Positions 6,985 to 15,905 are shown, counted from the stretch's first letter. The stretch is 36,719 bases of DNA from JAYUDN01 sp043769645 (GCA_043769645.1 JAYVJC010000045.1:1-36719), one strand, 5' to 3'. Numbers and translations are program-made. The notes: a model not told the origin generated them from the sequence alone.

Positions 6985-7752
6985 ATGGCCAAACATTCTC
7001 TCCGATTTGATCGAGAAGAGTTTGAAATGAAGGTAGGAACCATCCTCGCTTCGCTCCAGATTCCCACTCAAAACATCACTCGTTACTACCTCGCCTTTAT
7101 CCACCGCTCGGTTCTCAATGAATCAACACTAGGATATGAAGAAAGTAATGAACGCCTTGAATTCCTCGGGGACGCTGTACTCGAACTCGTGGTTACCGAG
7201 AATCTCTTTGCAGATTTCCCCCTCAAACCCGAAGGAGAACTTACCGATATCCGCTCTGCTCTGGTGCGCGGGAGAAATCTTGCAGAGATAGCCGCAAAAC
7301 TTCACTTTGCTTCCGCGATCCAGCTTTCGCGTGGAGAGTTCCTCGCGAGTGGACACGAGAACCCGTATATCCTCGCGAATACCCTCGAAGCGCTCCTCGG
7401 AGCACTCTATCTCGACCTTGGATTCTCCTATGCTCGAGACTTTATCCTGAGCCATGTCTACACGACCCTTGAACATATCCTTGCGAAGGGGCTCTATGTA
7501 GACCCGAAATCCTATCTGCAAGAAGTGACCCAATGAGTCTGGGGGATTACGCCGACCTACCTCGTCGTCGATGAGGAAGGTCAAGATCATAACAAATCCT
7601 ACCATATAACGGTTATCCTCGATGAGATCGAGCTCGGGAAGGGAAAAGGGTCCAGCAAGAAAAAAGCCGAGCAGGATGCGGCAGAAAATGCTATTTCTCA
7701 CCGTGGACAGTGGGAGAGCCGTATTACTCTGGTAAAAAAGGTGACATGATAG
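6985..7752 (+). CDS. rnc: Ribonuclease III
   Basis: A 255-residue RNase III that cleaves double-stranded RNA in rRNA and mRNA maturation. The catalytic domain (about 1-155) has the signature NERLEFLGDAVLEL (residues 55-68, with D63) and a second motif ILANTLEALLGALYLD carrying the other acidic residues. A C-terminal dsRBD (about 175-245) starts PKSYLQEVTQ and ends KKKAEQDAAENAI. Codon 184 (TGA) falls in the dsRBD and is read as glycine. The stop is TAG, after which the same frame stays open for another 84 codons (see 7753-8004). It starts in the context CGCTATGG. Confidence 0.95.
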
Positions 7753-8004
7753 GGGAGAAGGACTGATGATAGAGACGGTAGAGAGGATAGAGATGCTAGA
7801 AAAGAGGAAAAGGAGAAGAGTAGAAAGGTAGAAGGGTGAGGGTGGACGGTAGAAAAGATAGAGAAGATAGAGACTGGTAGAGACGTTAGAAGAGGACAAG
7901 ATACCTGAATGGCGTACAAACGACCTAGAGACACCTTTATGGAAGTTATTACCTACCCATCCCAGCCTCCCCCTTCTCAGCCTCCCAGCACACCTTCTTC
8001 CTAA
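7753..8004 (+). other. Open in-frame extension after the rnc amber codon
   Basis: Directly after the rnc TAG the same frame runs 83 codons without TAA/TAG to a TAA at 8002-8004, using two UGA-Gly codons. The predicted segment is arginine/glutamate/aspartate-rich (starting GRRTDDRDGREDRD) and ends in a proline/serine tail (SQPPPSQPPSTPSS). The DNA is a purine-rich low-complexity tract with repeated GATAGAGA/GGTAGAGA units; the other two forward frames are cut by several stops. It could be a read-through tail on RNase III, a short separate gene from the ATG at 7909, or a non-coding repeat. No independent start with convincing context is seen. Confidence 0.3.
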
Positions 8005-8058
8005 CGTCTAAATCAGCTCATCGGAAAACCAGCTAACCAGCACAACTGCAATTTTCTT

Positions 8059-8088
8059 TTGCAAAATTACCACTTCTTATGCTATACT
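8059..8088 (+). promoter_or_regulatory. Promoter for a leaderless transcript (8095 gene)
   Basis: TTGCAA at 8059-8064 and TATACT at 8083-8088 are separated by 18 bases. The -10 box ends only 6 bases before the ATG at 8095, so transcription is expected to begin at or next to the start codon. Confidence 0.65.
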
Positions 8089-8094
8089 AAATCC

Positions 8095-8922
8095 ATGATT
8101 CACCTCGATAAAAAAGATTACTTTCCAGATTTCTACTATCATCGTACGGCATCTCCCGTGTATCGCAGGTACCTCGAGAGCTGTGGTCCAGAAACCTATA
8201 TCCTCGGAAGTGGTCCCCAGTATGGCTGGAAGAAGAACCTCTTGGGATTTCATATTATCAAACACGAACGTACCGACTTTGGGCCCGATATCGAAGACCT
8301 AAAATTGAATGGAGTCAAACATGCTTTTGTGGCTTGGATTCCAGATCGTCGTACAGATATTCCAGTTTGATGGCGAAAACTCTGGCTTTCGGATCATTTC
8401 CAGGAAACTGGATTTACTATCCTGGATGAGAACTATCGAAAAAAATGGAATGAGCGAGCGCGTCGGGCAGAGAAGAAATTCCTGGCATCTGCAGCGGTGA
8501 TAGAAGAGGTTACCCCGGAAGTATTTATCAAAGCCTTCTCCGCGACGAAGGTGAAGCACTGGTACAAGGGTGCTTATATCTCCTACTATAAACGAATGGT
8601 AGCGATCGGTCCGGAGAGCATCCGACAGTGGCTCTGTTTGGTCGATGGAGTGCCGGTTGCCGGACTCGCGGTACATGACTATCTCAATAGTTCAGTTCAC
8701 TTGGTCGCCTTCACTGGCAGGGAAGCTTATAGAGTTCAGTGAGGGACGGGACTGATCGATGAATGGTTTTCGAGTTCCCTCAAAACATGAATCAAGTACC
8801 TTTCTTTCGACCAACTTCGACAGAAGGGATGACCCGGAGATCAGAAAGGGTATACCGAGTTCAAGGAGAACTTTATCGAGTACCGTATGAGCTATCCCCA
8901 AGCATACTTTAGGTTTTTTTAG
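8095..8922 (+). CDS. GNAT-fold protein, possibly FemAB-like
   Basis: A 275-residue protein with four UGA-Gly codons. The second half has features of the FemAB/GNAT acyltransferase fold: a helix-rich segment ERARRAEKKFL, a strand with VDGVPVAGLAVHD, then a terminal segment GIKYLSFDQLRQKG followed by KGYTEFKENF, which resembles the end of FemAB-type proteins (GxxYLDFxGLR...GYxxFKxxF). FemAB enzymes transfer aminoacyl groups from tRNA to lipid II peptides; whether this one does is inference. The first 100 residues show no family match I can name. It has its own leaderless-type promoter, suggesting a monocistronic transcript. Confidence 0.5.
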
Positions 8923-8931
8923 AGTGAAAAA

Positions 8932-8961
8932 TTGACTTATATATTATTTCATTAATATACT
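8932..8961 (+). promoter_or_regulatory. Candidate promoter for the 8986 gene
   Basis: TTGACT at 8932-8937 and TATACT at 8956-8961 are separated by 18 bases, with the start codon 24 bases beyond the -10 box. Strong match to a sigma70-type consensus by eye. Confidence 0.6.
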
Positions 8962-8985
8962 ATATGTTTAACTAACTCTTCTTAT

Positions 8986-9270
8986 ATGAATGTATTGCAA
9001 CGAGACTATTCTGATAGAGGAAATGACCCTTTTCATGCCATTAAAAAATTAACCAGCATAAATAGAATTGTATTTGAAACTTTTGAAAAAAGACTTCGAG
9101 ATACTGGTAGACCCAGAGTAGCCGCAAGTAGATATGTGAAGCTGGTGAAAGGAAGGACTGGTACTAAAGTGCATCAATTTCTTGGAATTGATCCCGACTG
9201 GACAAGACTGGATGCGGCTGAATATGTACTTGCCACTACAAGCGATACCAGTGGGTGAATAAACTCATAG
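8986..9270 (+). CDS. Uncharacterised protein (94 aa)
   Basis: Ninety-four codons from ATG to TAG, with one UGA-Gly near the end (SGGINS). Residues 15-45 are helical and basic (HAIKKLTSINRIVFETFEKRLRDTGRPR), followed by KLVKGRTGTKVHQFLGIDPDW. The terminal DTSGG tail reads like an unstructured linker. No family recognised. The gene is more AT-rich than its neighbours and uses AGA arginine codons more often, unlike the CGA/CGT-rich genes around it, which hints at a different origin. Just beyond its end another frame stays open (see 9263-9451), so it may be a truncated or frameshifted version of a longer gene. Confidence 0.55.
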
Positions 9271-9451
9271 CACCCATCTCCAGGATACAATACTATTCAT
9301 AAGTATAAATGATGGAGTATATCAATTGTATATTGGAAAAAAGGAGTATTCTTTTATGGAATATACCTCTTATTTTCCTTTTGAGGGAAGTTGAAAGATT
9401 TCAAGTGCGGTAACTTTTCATATGCTTTCCATACCCCCTCGTAGAGAGTAG
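9263..9451 (+). pseudogene. Possible frameshifted continuation of the 8986 gene
   Basis: In the frame shifted relative to 8986-9270, 62 codons are open from 9263 to TAG at 9449-9451, with one UGA-Gly. The translation is protein-like (for example ISINDGVYQLYIGKKEYSF and AVTFHMLSIPPRRE) but lacks a start codon before an internal Met in the middle. It overlaps the end of the upstream gene by 8 bases. The simplest reading is a +1/-2 type frameshift separating an original longer gene into two, or a programmed shift. The rest of the stretch to 9604 holds only a promoter; I see no other gene there. Confidence 0.3.
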
Positions 9452-9554
9452 AATTTATTATATATACTCGATGCCGGATGCCATAAAAATCCGCGTAGAG
9501 AGATATTCTTGATTGACTAATATCTATAGCTTCTTCCTAGTGAGGATTCTTTTT

Positions 9555-9582
9555 TTGAAAAAAAATCAATCTTTCATATAAT
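9555..9582 (+). promoter_or_regulatory. Candidate promoter for the SIS-domain gene
   Basis: TTGAAA at 9555-9560 and TATAAT at 9577-9582 have a 16-base spacer. The predicted start lies near 9589, giving a leader of about 16 bases. The -35 region overlaps an A/T-only inverted repeat (GATTCTTTTTTT versus AAAAAAAATC) that could also act as a terminator for upstream transcription. Confidence 0.6.
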
Positions 9583-9604
9583 ATGATCTATATTTATTCC
9601 TTCT

Positions 9605-10531
9605 ATGTCTTCTTCGCCACTTTTTGATATGGATTCACTTCCGACGCTTGAGGCTATCGTGCTCGCGACCATCGATATGTACGGAGAGAAACATACGCTT
9701 CCGAAGATTGACCTCTCTCAGTTTCGAGTGCCACTCGTCGTAGGAAGCAATAACGGATACTATACGGGGAGGATCCTCTTTCGCAATACCCCTGCCTACT
9801 TTGCGCTCGAATCCGAAGTTGAGGGGAAGCTTGAACAAATTCCTTCTATTACCGATGTTGTCGTCGTTTCCGCGAGCGGAGAAAAACACGCTCCGATTAT
9901 CCTCGCTGCCGCTCAAAAACACCAGAAAAAAACCTTTCTCATCTCCTCGAGTGAGAAAAGTACGGGGAGAAGTATGGCGGATGCGAGTATTATCATGCCA
10001 AAAATCCGAGAACCCTACACCTACAATACTTCTACATATTTTGGCTATATGCTCGCGGAAACTCCAGATATTGATCTCAAGGGACTTCGTAATTTCCTCA
10101 CTGAGACGCTGGAAGTACCGCTGAAAGATGTGAATTGGGGGAAATATACTGGGATATTCATCGTCCTTCCGGATCAGTTCGTTCTCCTACGTGAGATGAT
10201 CGAGGTCAAATTTATCGAACTCTTCGGTCGAAAAATCGCACGAGATATATTTTCTTACGAGCAGATGAAACATGCCACGACGGTGGTGCAGGATGATCGA
10301 GAACTCTTTCTTTGTTTTGGGAATATGACAGGAATACAATACGGAAAAAATCAGATCAATCTTCCAATTTTTGATGATGTGAGCTATGCGGCGATGATGC
10401 TCGTGAGTTACTATGTCGTAGGAATCATACAAAAATCTCTTCCTCCCTATTTTATGGATGCAATAGTCGACTACTGTACTCGTGCCAAGTCCCAAAGCGG
10501 GTTTGATATTTCTCCGATTGTGGAGGTATAA
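9605..10531 (+). CDS. SIS-domain sugar isomerase-like protein (PGI/PMI type)
   Basis: A 308-residue protein without UGA codons. The first half contains a SIS (sugar isomerase) fold: strand FRVPLVVGSNNGYYTGRILF, then ITDVVVVSASGEKHAPIIL with the S-A-S-G phosphosugar-binding loop, then KKTFLISSSEKSTG. The second half (about 160-300) is helical, as in bifunctional phosphoglucose/phosphomannose isomerases, but I cannot assign the catalytic Glu/His with confidence. It probably acts on a phosphosugar in the cytoplasm. Flanked by its own promoter upstream and a convergent minus-strand gene downstream. Confidence 0.65.
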   Translation: MSSSPLFDMDSLPTLEAIVLATIDMYGEKHTLPKIDLSQFRVPLVVGSNNGYYTGRILFRNTPAYFALESEVEGKLEQIPSITDVVVVSASGEKHAPIILAAAQKHQKKTFLISSSEKSTGRSMADASIIMPKIREPYTYNTSTYFGYMLAETPDIDLKGLRNFLTETLEVPLKDVNWGKYTGIFIVLPDQFVLLREMIEVKFIELFGRKIARDIFSYEQMKHATTVVQDDRELFLCFGNMTGIQYGKNQINLPIFDDVSYAAMMLVSYYVVGIIQKSLPPYFMDAIVDYCTRAKSQSGFDISPIVEV

Positions 10532-10613
10532 AAATAAGGAATCTCTATATGGCTCGTTTCCCGAGTATTATTCGAAACAGACCCAAAGAAAGGATCTTTC
10601 AAATATTCTTATA

Positions 10614-11078
10614 TTACCGATTTTTTACCCTACATACCTCGAGATTAACATACGTTGCCCAGATCGCATAGAGAAGACCGAGGGCGCCGAGGGTTTTGAT
10701 TTCGAGGCCACTATAGGGGAGAAATCCCATAAGTGGGAGGAGTCCGAAGTATGAAGCGAGGGTGAGTCCACAGCACGAACATCCTGAGAGGATAGTTCCT
10801 GCGATACCACTGATCGCTCCTATGCCGGTTTTTCCATCGAGGTTTTCACGAGCTCCGAATAACATCCCTTTATAGAGTATACCGATAAGAAAGAGGGGGA
10901 ATCATATCACCATAATCATCGAGAGCCCGATATCAAAATAGGTATGACCCTTTCCGTAGTTTCCGAGCATGATGGCCGTATCCGTAAAATGCCACCAGAG
11001 CCAAGAAGTAATAGAGAGCAGGAGGAGAAATACGATAATGAGAACGGGTTTTCAGAAGGGTTTGAGTATGTTTTTCAT
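10614..11078 (-). CDS. Four-helix membrane protein with a Cys-Ser-Cys-Cys motif
   Basis: A 154-residue integral membrane protein (start ATG at 11078) with an N-terminal membrane segment, a short external part (WHFTDTAIMLGNYG), and three further hydrophobic helices. A cysteine cluster GCSCCG sits at the mouth of the third helix (about residue 101), a pattern that suggests metal or thiol chemistry in the membrane. Two UGA codons encode glycine. The -10 box ends 6 bases before the start. The next minus gene upstream encodes a His-rich exported protein, and the two may cooperate in metal handling; function is inference. Confidence 0.6.
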
Positions 11079-11084
11079 GGATTG

Positions 11085-11113
11085 AGTATACTTTAATTTC
11101 CAAAAAAATGCAA
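11085..11113 (-). promoter_or_regulatory. Promoter for a leaderless transcript (11078 gene)
   Basis: On the minus strand TTGCAT (11113-11108) and TATACT (11090-11085) are separated by 17 bases, and the -10 box ends 6 bases before the ATG at 11078. This predicts transcription starting at the start codon. Confidence 0.65.
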
Positions 11114-11220
11114 TAATTGCGAGTATTGTTCGGAACCATAATCGCACCTAAGAAGAGTCTAAGATCTGATCATTTTGAAGCCAGAGGACATCATGAATTA
11201 TGGGAAATATAATCCCACTC

Positions 11221-11832
11221 TTAGTCGTGGGTATGAGTAAAGATTTCCTTCAGAGCGTTCCAGAGTCACTCTTCTACATTGGCACTACAGCTTGCTGGAT
11301 CTGCCTTAGTATTGTAGAGGTGGGCTTCACTTGAGACCTTGGGATATACTGATGCGAGCACGTCTTTTTCGCTTCCTGTACCATACCAGATGAGGAGACG
11401 ATCTTCACTCTCGACTGGGCGGTTGTGGGGATTATTGATGACTTCGCCGTTGAGGATGTAGTAGAGATTTTTGCCACTGCCCGTGAGGTATATCTTCCCA
11501 AAATCATCTACGAGGTATCCACTTCCGAAGTTCCAGTAGAGATTCGAGAAGAGATCTCCCCAGGTTGAAGCAGCCATATGGACATGGACGAGGTCTCACT
11601 TATTCTCATGGAGGTGAACTCTATCGGTAGGTAGGACTCAGGCTTGGACATTACACCGAGTTACCTCTTCCATATACTGACTTCCACCGAAATCCCACTC
11701 TTTCCCATCGATATATACTTCCATATTGGCATGATAGTGGACGACATAGGGTTTCGGAAGGAAGAAGTAGGCGAGGATGATTCCCGAAAAAATAAGGAGG
11801 AGCGAGAGGAAAAGAGAGAGGAGGGATTTCAT
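11221..11832 (-). CDS. Membrane-anchored His-rich exported protein
   Basis: A 203-residue protein. Residues 1-27 form a signal anchor (SLLSLFLSLLLIFSGIILAYFF). The exterior domain has histidine motifs that look like metal ligands: VVHYHANMEVYIDGKEWDF, then VHLHENKGDLVHVHMA around residues 72-87, and a C-terminal HTHD. A beta-rich stretch with ILNGEVINNPHNRPVESEDRLLIWYG follows. I recall similar HxH...VHLH...VHVH exported proteins as common in candidate-phyla genomes, without an assigned function. Three UGA-Gly codons are needed for full length. Possible copper or other transition-metal binder; inference only. Confidence 0.6.
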
Positions 11833-11934
11833 TGGTAGAGCTTTTAGAGAATAGTGTATTTGTTTTACAGGTTCATGGTTTATTGGTATTTTAGATTATT
11901 GGTAGATCTTTTTGAATCAAACACCTTAGCTCTA

Positions 11935-12306
11935 CTATTCTATCGCTTGCACCATGACTTCGAGGCAGGCGACGGTTGCCCAGATCATGAGAATCAGTCG
12001 GGTTTCAGGAATCTCGAGGATATAAAGCCCGAGGGTAGCGAGACCGCCAAGAGTTATGAGTATAGACTGGCGAAGGCTCGCATTCATCGTCGAGAGTTGT
12101 ACATCTCCTCGGTAATAGACCTTTTTTATAAAAAAAATAAAGAACGTGAGGAGACTTGAGCTCGCGAGAAAGACAGAAACTCCCATCAGAGAAAAAGCGA
12201 GTGACATACTGCTTTCCGGGTTCATAAAATTCACGAGCAAGGTTGCCGAAGAAAGACTCGTAATCAGAATTATGAGAAGGATAAATGCATAGAGTCGAAT
12301 CGTCAT
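11935..12306 (-). CDS. Small integral membrane protein (123 aa)
   Basis: A 123-residue protein with four hydrophobic segments: the N-terminus (LYAFILLIILITSLSSATLL), SLAFSLMGVSVFLASSSLLTFFIFFI, SILITLGGLATLGLYIL and a last short one (LILMIWATVACLEVMV). Between helices 2 and 3 is a basic loop (KKVYYRGDVQLSTMNASLRQ). No UGA codons. I do not recognise a named family; similar small proteins with a loop of this kind occur in candidate-phyla genomes. Its start lies 2 bases from the -35 box of the divergent promoter for the 12365 gene, so the two are divergently transcribed. Confidence 0.65.
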   Translation of the reverse strand: MTIRLYAFILLIILITSLSSATLLVNFMNPESSMSLAFSLMGVSVFLASSSLLTFFIFFIKKVYYRGDVQLSTMNASLRQSILITLGGLATLGLYILEIPETRLILMIWATVACLEVMVQAIE

Positions 12307-12307
12307 C

Positions 12308-12336
12308 TTGACAAAGCGTTAACAAAGTGATACAAT
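12308..12336 (+). promoter_or_regulatory. Near-consensus sigma70-type promoter for the 12365 gene
   Basis: TTGACA at 12308-12313 and TACAAT at 12331-12336 are separated by exactly 17 bases, the best match in the window. The start codon lies 28 bases beyond the -10 box. The -35 box begins 2 bases from the start codon of the divergent membrane-protein gene, so regulation of the two genes must overlap. Confidence 0.75.
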
Positions 12337-12364
12337 GAAATCATTATATATAAAAGCCCTGAAT

Positions 12365-12853
12365 ATGAAAGATTTTTTCTCAGAATTTCATAAGCAAAAT
12401 CGACCGCACTGGGTACTCAGTGTGGTATTTGCTCTCTTTCTTTCGTTCGGAACGGTATGACTTATCATAACAGGCCCTATGGGACTCCAGGCTGATGTCA
12501 GTAAAAGTAAAAACTCTCTATATGCAGCGGATCTTATTTTGAGAGTTGATGCAGGAAAGTGAACCATTATCTTCGGATCAGAGGCTTCCGAAGTGGAAAC
12601 GGTGCGATTTACCCTTCTCGGAGATCCAGAGCGGTTTACGACCCTTTCTTCAGAGGACGCCAATACTGAGATTTCCAAGGGACTTCCAGGCATATACTCG
12701 GTCCAGATAGATATGAAAAAATGAGCCCTTCGTCCATGACAAGTGCTTGCCCACTTTACGGTTCCTAACCTTTCTTGATCTCGCCTTACGATGACGGATA
12801 CGGATTTTGTTAGCGGAAGTGGTGTATACAATCTTACCAACCAGGTTCAGTAG
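12365..12853 (+). CDS. Anchored extracellular protein (162 aa)
   Basis: A 162-residue protein with an N-terminal membrane anchor at about 16-40 (WVLSVVFALFLSFGTVGLIITG) preceded by a short basic cytoplasmic tail, then a beta-rich exterior domain with repeated strand-turn patterns (ADLILRVDAGKGTIIFG, VRFTLLGDPERFTTL, GALRPGQVLAHFTVPNLSG). The exterior resembles cohesin-like or other Ig-type sandwiches, but no family can be named with confidence. Five UGA-Gly codons. It is followed after 2 bases by another gene, so the two form an operon behind the promoter at 12308. Confidence 0.6.
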
Positions 12854-12855
12854 AT

Positions 12856-13644
12856 ATGGACTTTCTAACTGAACAACGATTATTTGCTCAGAGACTTTCT
12901 CAGGTAATGATGAGAACATTACTTTATACTCCTGATAAGATTGAGAGAACCCTCCGTTTTCAACAACTATTTCTCCTTTTGAAAAGAAAGTGTTTGAATA
13001 TAAATGGAGGGAAAAATATAACTTTCTGAATTCCTAAATCGGAGCAGCAACTGTTTCCGAATTACGAAGATGATTTGTGGAATTTATGGAATTTTTTTGT
13101 TTCCAATGTTTCGGAACAGCAATTTCTTGATGTTGCCACTTCTCTATTTAATAGAACCATCCTTGGAGAAAATCTTGAATTATGAGTGGATATAGTATTG
13201 AATAATAATTCAAAATATATTTTTAAAGATACCAATCTTAGTATTTCATTAGTAGATAAAAAAACCGGTATTGAAGTATGACTTATTGGATTTTTTATTT
13301 TATCAGATGGAATAATCGAAATTTTTCAATTACAGTGTAAGAAAAAATACGGTGCCAATGGAATGCATTTCAAGCTTCTCGTAGAGGAATTAAAAAAATA
13401 CGTAACAGCACTCTGATTTCGGAAAGTATACATCATAAAGTCAGAAAAACTGTTTATTACCAATACCCCAACCGTACTTCCTACTGCTATTCAAAATGAA
13501 GATCAATTATGAGTATGGATGGAACGGCATAGATTGCATATGAAACTTACCTATGATGTGAATCCTATCAGAAAATGGGGTTTTCACAAACCCACGGATT
13601 CTAGAATGTCCGAGACCTATAGTTGAGAAATGAGCTTAGAATAA
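12856..13644 (+). CDS. Uncharacterised protein (262 aa)
   Basis: A 262-residue cytoplasmic-looking protein starting 2 bases after the preceding stop. About seven UGA codons are read as glycine, and the longest standard-code fragment is tiny, so it would be missed by ordinary annotation. The N-terminal third is helical (RLFAQRLSQVMMRTLLYTPDKIERTLRF); the last third (HFKLLVEELKKYVTALGFRK and a run VYIIKSEKLFI) has a helix-strand order that could be a GNAT-like end, but I would not call it. It is AT-rich relative to its neighbours. No family recognised. Confidence 0.6.
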
Positions 13645-13691
13645 TTTCTTATTTCTTAAATTTTTCATATAGTACCTCCAAATTATTCCCT

Positions 13692-15257
13692 ATGAAAAAA
13701 CACGAAATTCTCGAAAATATACGTATCGAAAAACTAATCTATGGAGGATCGGGACTTGCTACAGCCCCAGATGGGATGAAAGTGATGGTTGCGGGAGGAG
13801 CGATTCCCGAGAGCATCGTAGATCTTCGGATTACTCGAGCTCACAAGAACCGATATGAAGCCCAGATCCTTCGAACGGTGAAGCGTTCTCCCTTCGAGCA
13901 AGACCTTCCCCCTGGATGGCAGATCTATGGTGGATGCAAGTGGCTCCAGATTCCTTATGAGAAGCAGCTTGAGATCAAGGAATCCCAGATATGAGAAGCC
14001 TTCTATATATTGAAATCATATACTGAAGATACCGTTTTTCATCCGATTACTCCCTCTCCTGAACAGATTGCCTATCGTAATAAGGTGGAGTTCTCCTGGG
14101 GGAAATATATTTCTGATCGGGAAGGGGTCCATGATGAATTCCGCTTCGGTTTCCATGCGCCCGCCCAATTTGACCGCATTATTGATTGTGAGTATTGCAT
14201 CCTTGCAGATGAAGAAATTAATGCTATTTTTCGCAAGATAGATACTTTTTCCCGGAATTCAGGGTATCCGACCTATGATCCAAAAACGGGCGTGGGCTTC
14301 TGGAGGCACCTCGTGATTCGAAAAGCCAAAAAAACGAGCGAAATCATGATCCTCTGGAGTGTGAATACAGACTTTCAGTTTGAAGAATGATGAGGGAAGA
14401 AGGAGAAGGAGAGTATCCTTTCGGTTATCAAAGATTTTTCGATCACTCTTACTCAACTCTTCCCACATATAGTCTCCATATATATCCTCAAGAATACTGG
14501 AAGGGCGGATATTGTGACAGGAGATGAAGTACTTATTTTCTGAAAAACTTCGATTACCGAAGAACTTCTCGGGAAGACTTTCGAAATCCAACCCAAGAGC
14601 TTTTTCCAGACGAATTCTCTCGGAGCGGAGAAACTCTATCAGATCGTTATAGATCTTCTTGCCAAAGATAATACTCACGTTTCAGATTGAAATAAATCCA
14701 AGGAAGGTAGTATATTACTGGATCTCTATGGATGAACCGGTACTATCGGGCTTCTCCTGGCTGATACGTTCAAAAAAGTGTATTCTGTAGAACTCGTGAC
14801 CAGTGCGAGTGAAGATGGGAAGAAAAATGCCATACGAAATCAGATTGCCAATATCGAGTTTATCAATCAAAAAACTGAAGATTTTCTCTCCCAGTTCTTG
14901 AGTTCTGAACTGAAATCTACAACTTGAAATAATATAACTTTGATCGTCGATCCTCCTCGAGACGGGATGCATCCGAAAGCCTGTGCGGATCTCCTTCGGT
15001 TCGGAGCTGATACTATTATCTACGTGAGTTGTAATCCTTCGACCCTGGTACGAGATCTCGGGATTCTTCTCGGAATCAATGATGAAAAAGTAGAGAATGA
15101 ATTGAGTATTTGAGAGAAAAAGGATGATTCAAAAATCAAAGATTCTCATACTCCAAAACTCCAATATACTATTACGGATATTATACCGATGGATATGTTC
15201 CCTCATACCCACCATATCGAGACAGTAGTGAGACTCGTAAAAAATGAGGATAAGTAG
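13692..15257 (+). CDS. RlmD/TrmA-type uracil-5 methyltransferase
   Basis: A 521-residue SAM-dependent enzyme that methylates uracil C5 in rRNA or tRNA. A TRAM-like RNA-binding domain spans about 1-65. The methyltransferase domain has LLDLYGGTGTIGLLL (SAM site), the DPPRDG motif and the VSCNPSTLVRDL motif with the catalytic cysteine at residue 447. The 4Fe-4S cysteines of RlmD are incomplete: GGCK at residue 82 and CEYC later are present, but the first cysteine of the usual set is not seen. Multiple UGA-Gly codons interrupt it under the standard code. Whether the target is U1939-type rRNA or tRNA U54 cannot be told. Confidence 0.88.
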
Positions 15258-15361
15258 AAAAATAATGAGAATGCCCGTTTGAGAAATCAATACCTCTTTC
15301 ATTATTGGGAGAGGATGGATGAGAGCTTAAGGGGATTCAAACAGAAGGATTGAAACCTCAA

Positions 15362-15390
15362 AAAATCCTCCCGATTGGTGGGAGAATTAA
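15362..15390. terminator. Hairpin between convergent genes
   Basis: An inverted repeat with CTCCC and GGGAG arms lies between the 3' ends of the methyltransferase gene (+) and the lipoprotein gene (-). The T tract is weak, so terminator function is probable from position more than from sequence. Confidence 0.35.
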
Positions 15391-15411
15391 AGTGAAACTA
15401 TGAAGATAGGA

Positions 15412-15852
15412 TTATTTCGATGTGCCCTCTTTGGCGCATCCCTTGAGCGTATCCGCTCCCATAAGTACGGTCGCAGTATATGGAAATTTGATATCACTCA
15501 TTCCATTACTACATTCCTCTTTTTTTAGGGTGATAAAAAACTCACCCTTCGCATCTTTTACGATGATCATGCCATTTTGCTCACTCTGACGAGTTTCATA
15601 TATTTTAGTAATTGTATCCGTTTCTCCAGGTGTGCTATAGGATACAGAAGTAGGACTAATATCAGCACTCCAAAATGGCTCAGTCCCATTCGCGACAAAA
15701 GAAGAACCTCTTTCGACGGGTGCGAGGGTGACTCCCGTAGCATCGATGGCGACTTTTGGGTAGGGACTTTCGACGACTGGAGGAGTAGTGTTCCATCCCC
15801 AAGTACATGAGGAGAGGATGAGGAGGGAAGGAGTGATAAAAAATATTTTCAT
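15412..15852 (-). CDS. Predicted lipoprotein with a COG3650-like domain
   Basis: A 146-residue protein with a lipoprotein signal: a hydrophobic N-terminus followed by the lipobox LSSC at residues 13-16. The domain contains NGTEPFWSADIS, the GxEPFW motif of the COG3650/MliC-like group of small beta-barrel lipoproteins, with cysteines near the end (EECSNG and KGCAKEG) that may form a disulfide. It follows the histidine kinase gene by 53 bases on the same strand and may be part of its operon. Envelope location is well supported; function is not known. Confidence 0.7.
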   Translation of the reverse strand: MKIFFITPSLLILSSCTWGWNTTPPVVESPYPKVAIDATGVTLAPVERGSSFVANGTEPFWSADISPTSVSYSTPGETDTITKIYETRQSEQNGMIIVKDAKGEFFITLKKEECSNGMSDIKFPYTATVLMGADTLKGCAKEGTSK

Positions 15853-15905
15853 AATAAAATAGTGATAAGTACAGACATACTACCTTTTTTCCTCAAGAAA
15901 CAAAA

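Noticed and set aside
7129..7899. 256-codon minus-strand open frame over rnc and the GA-rich tract
   Set aside because: Shadow of rnc and of the purine-rich repeat, which reads as Ser/Leu/Pro/Tyr low complexity on the minus strand.
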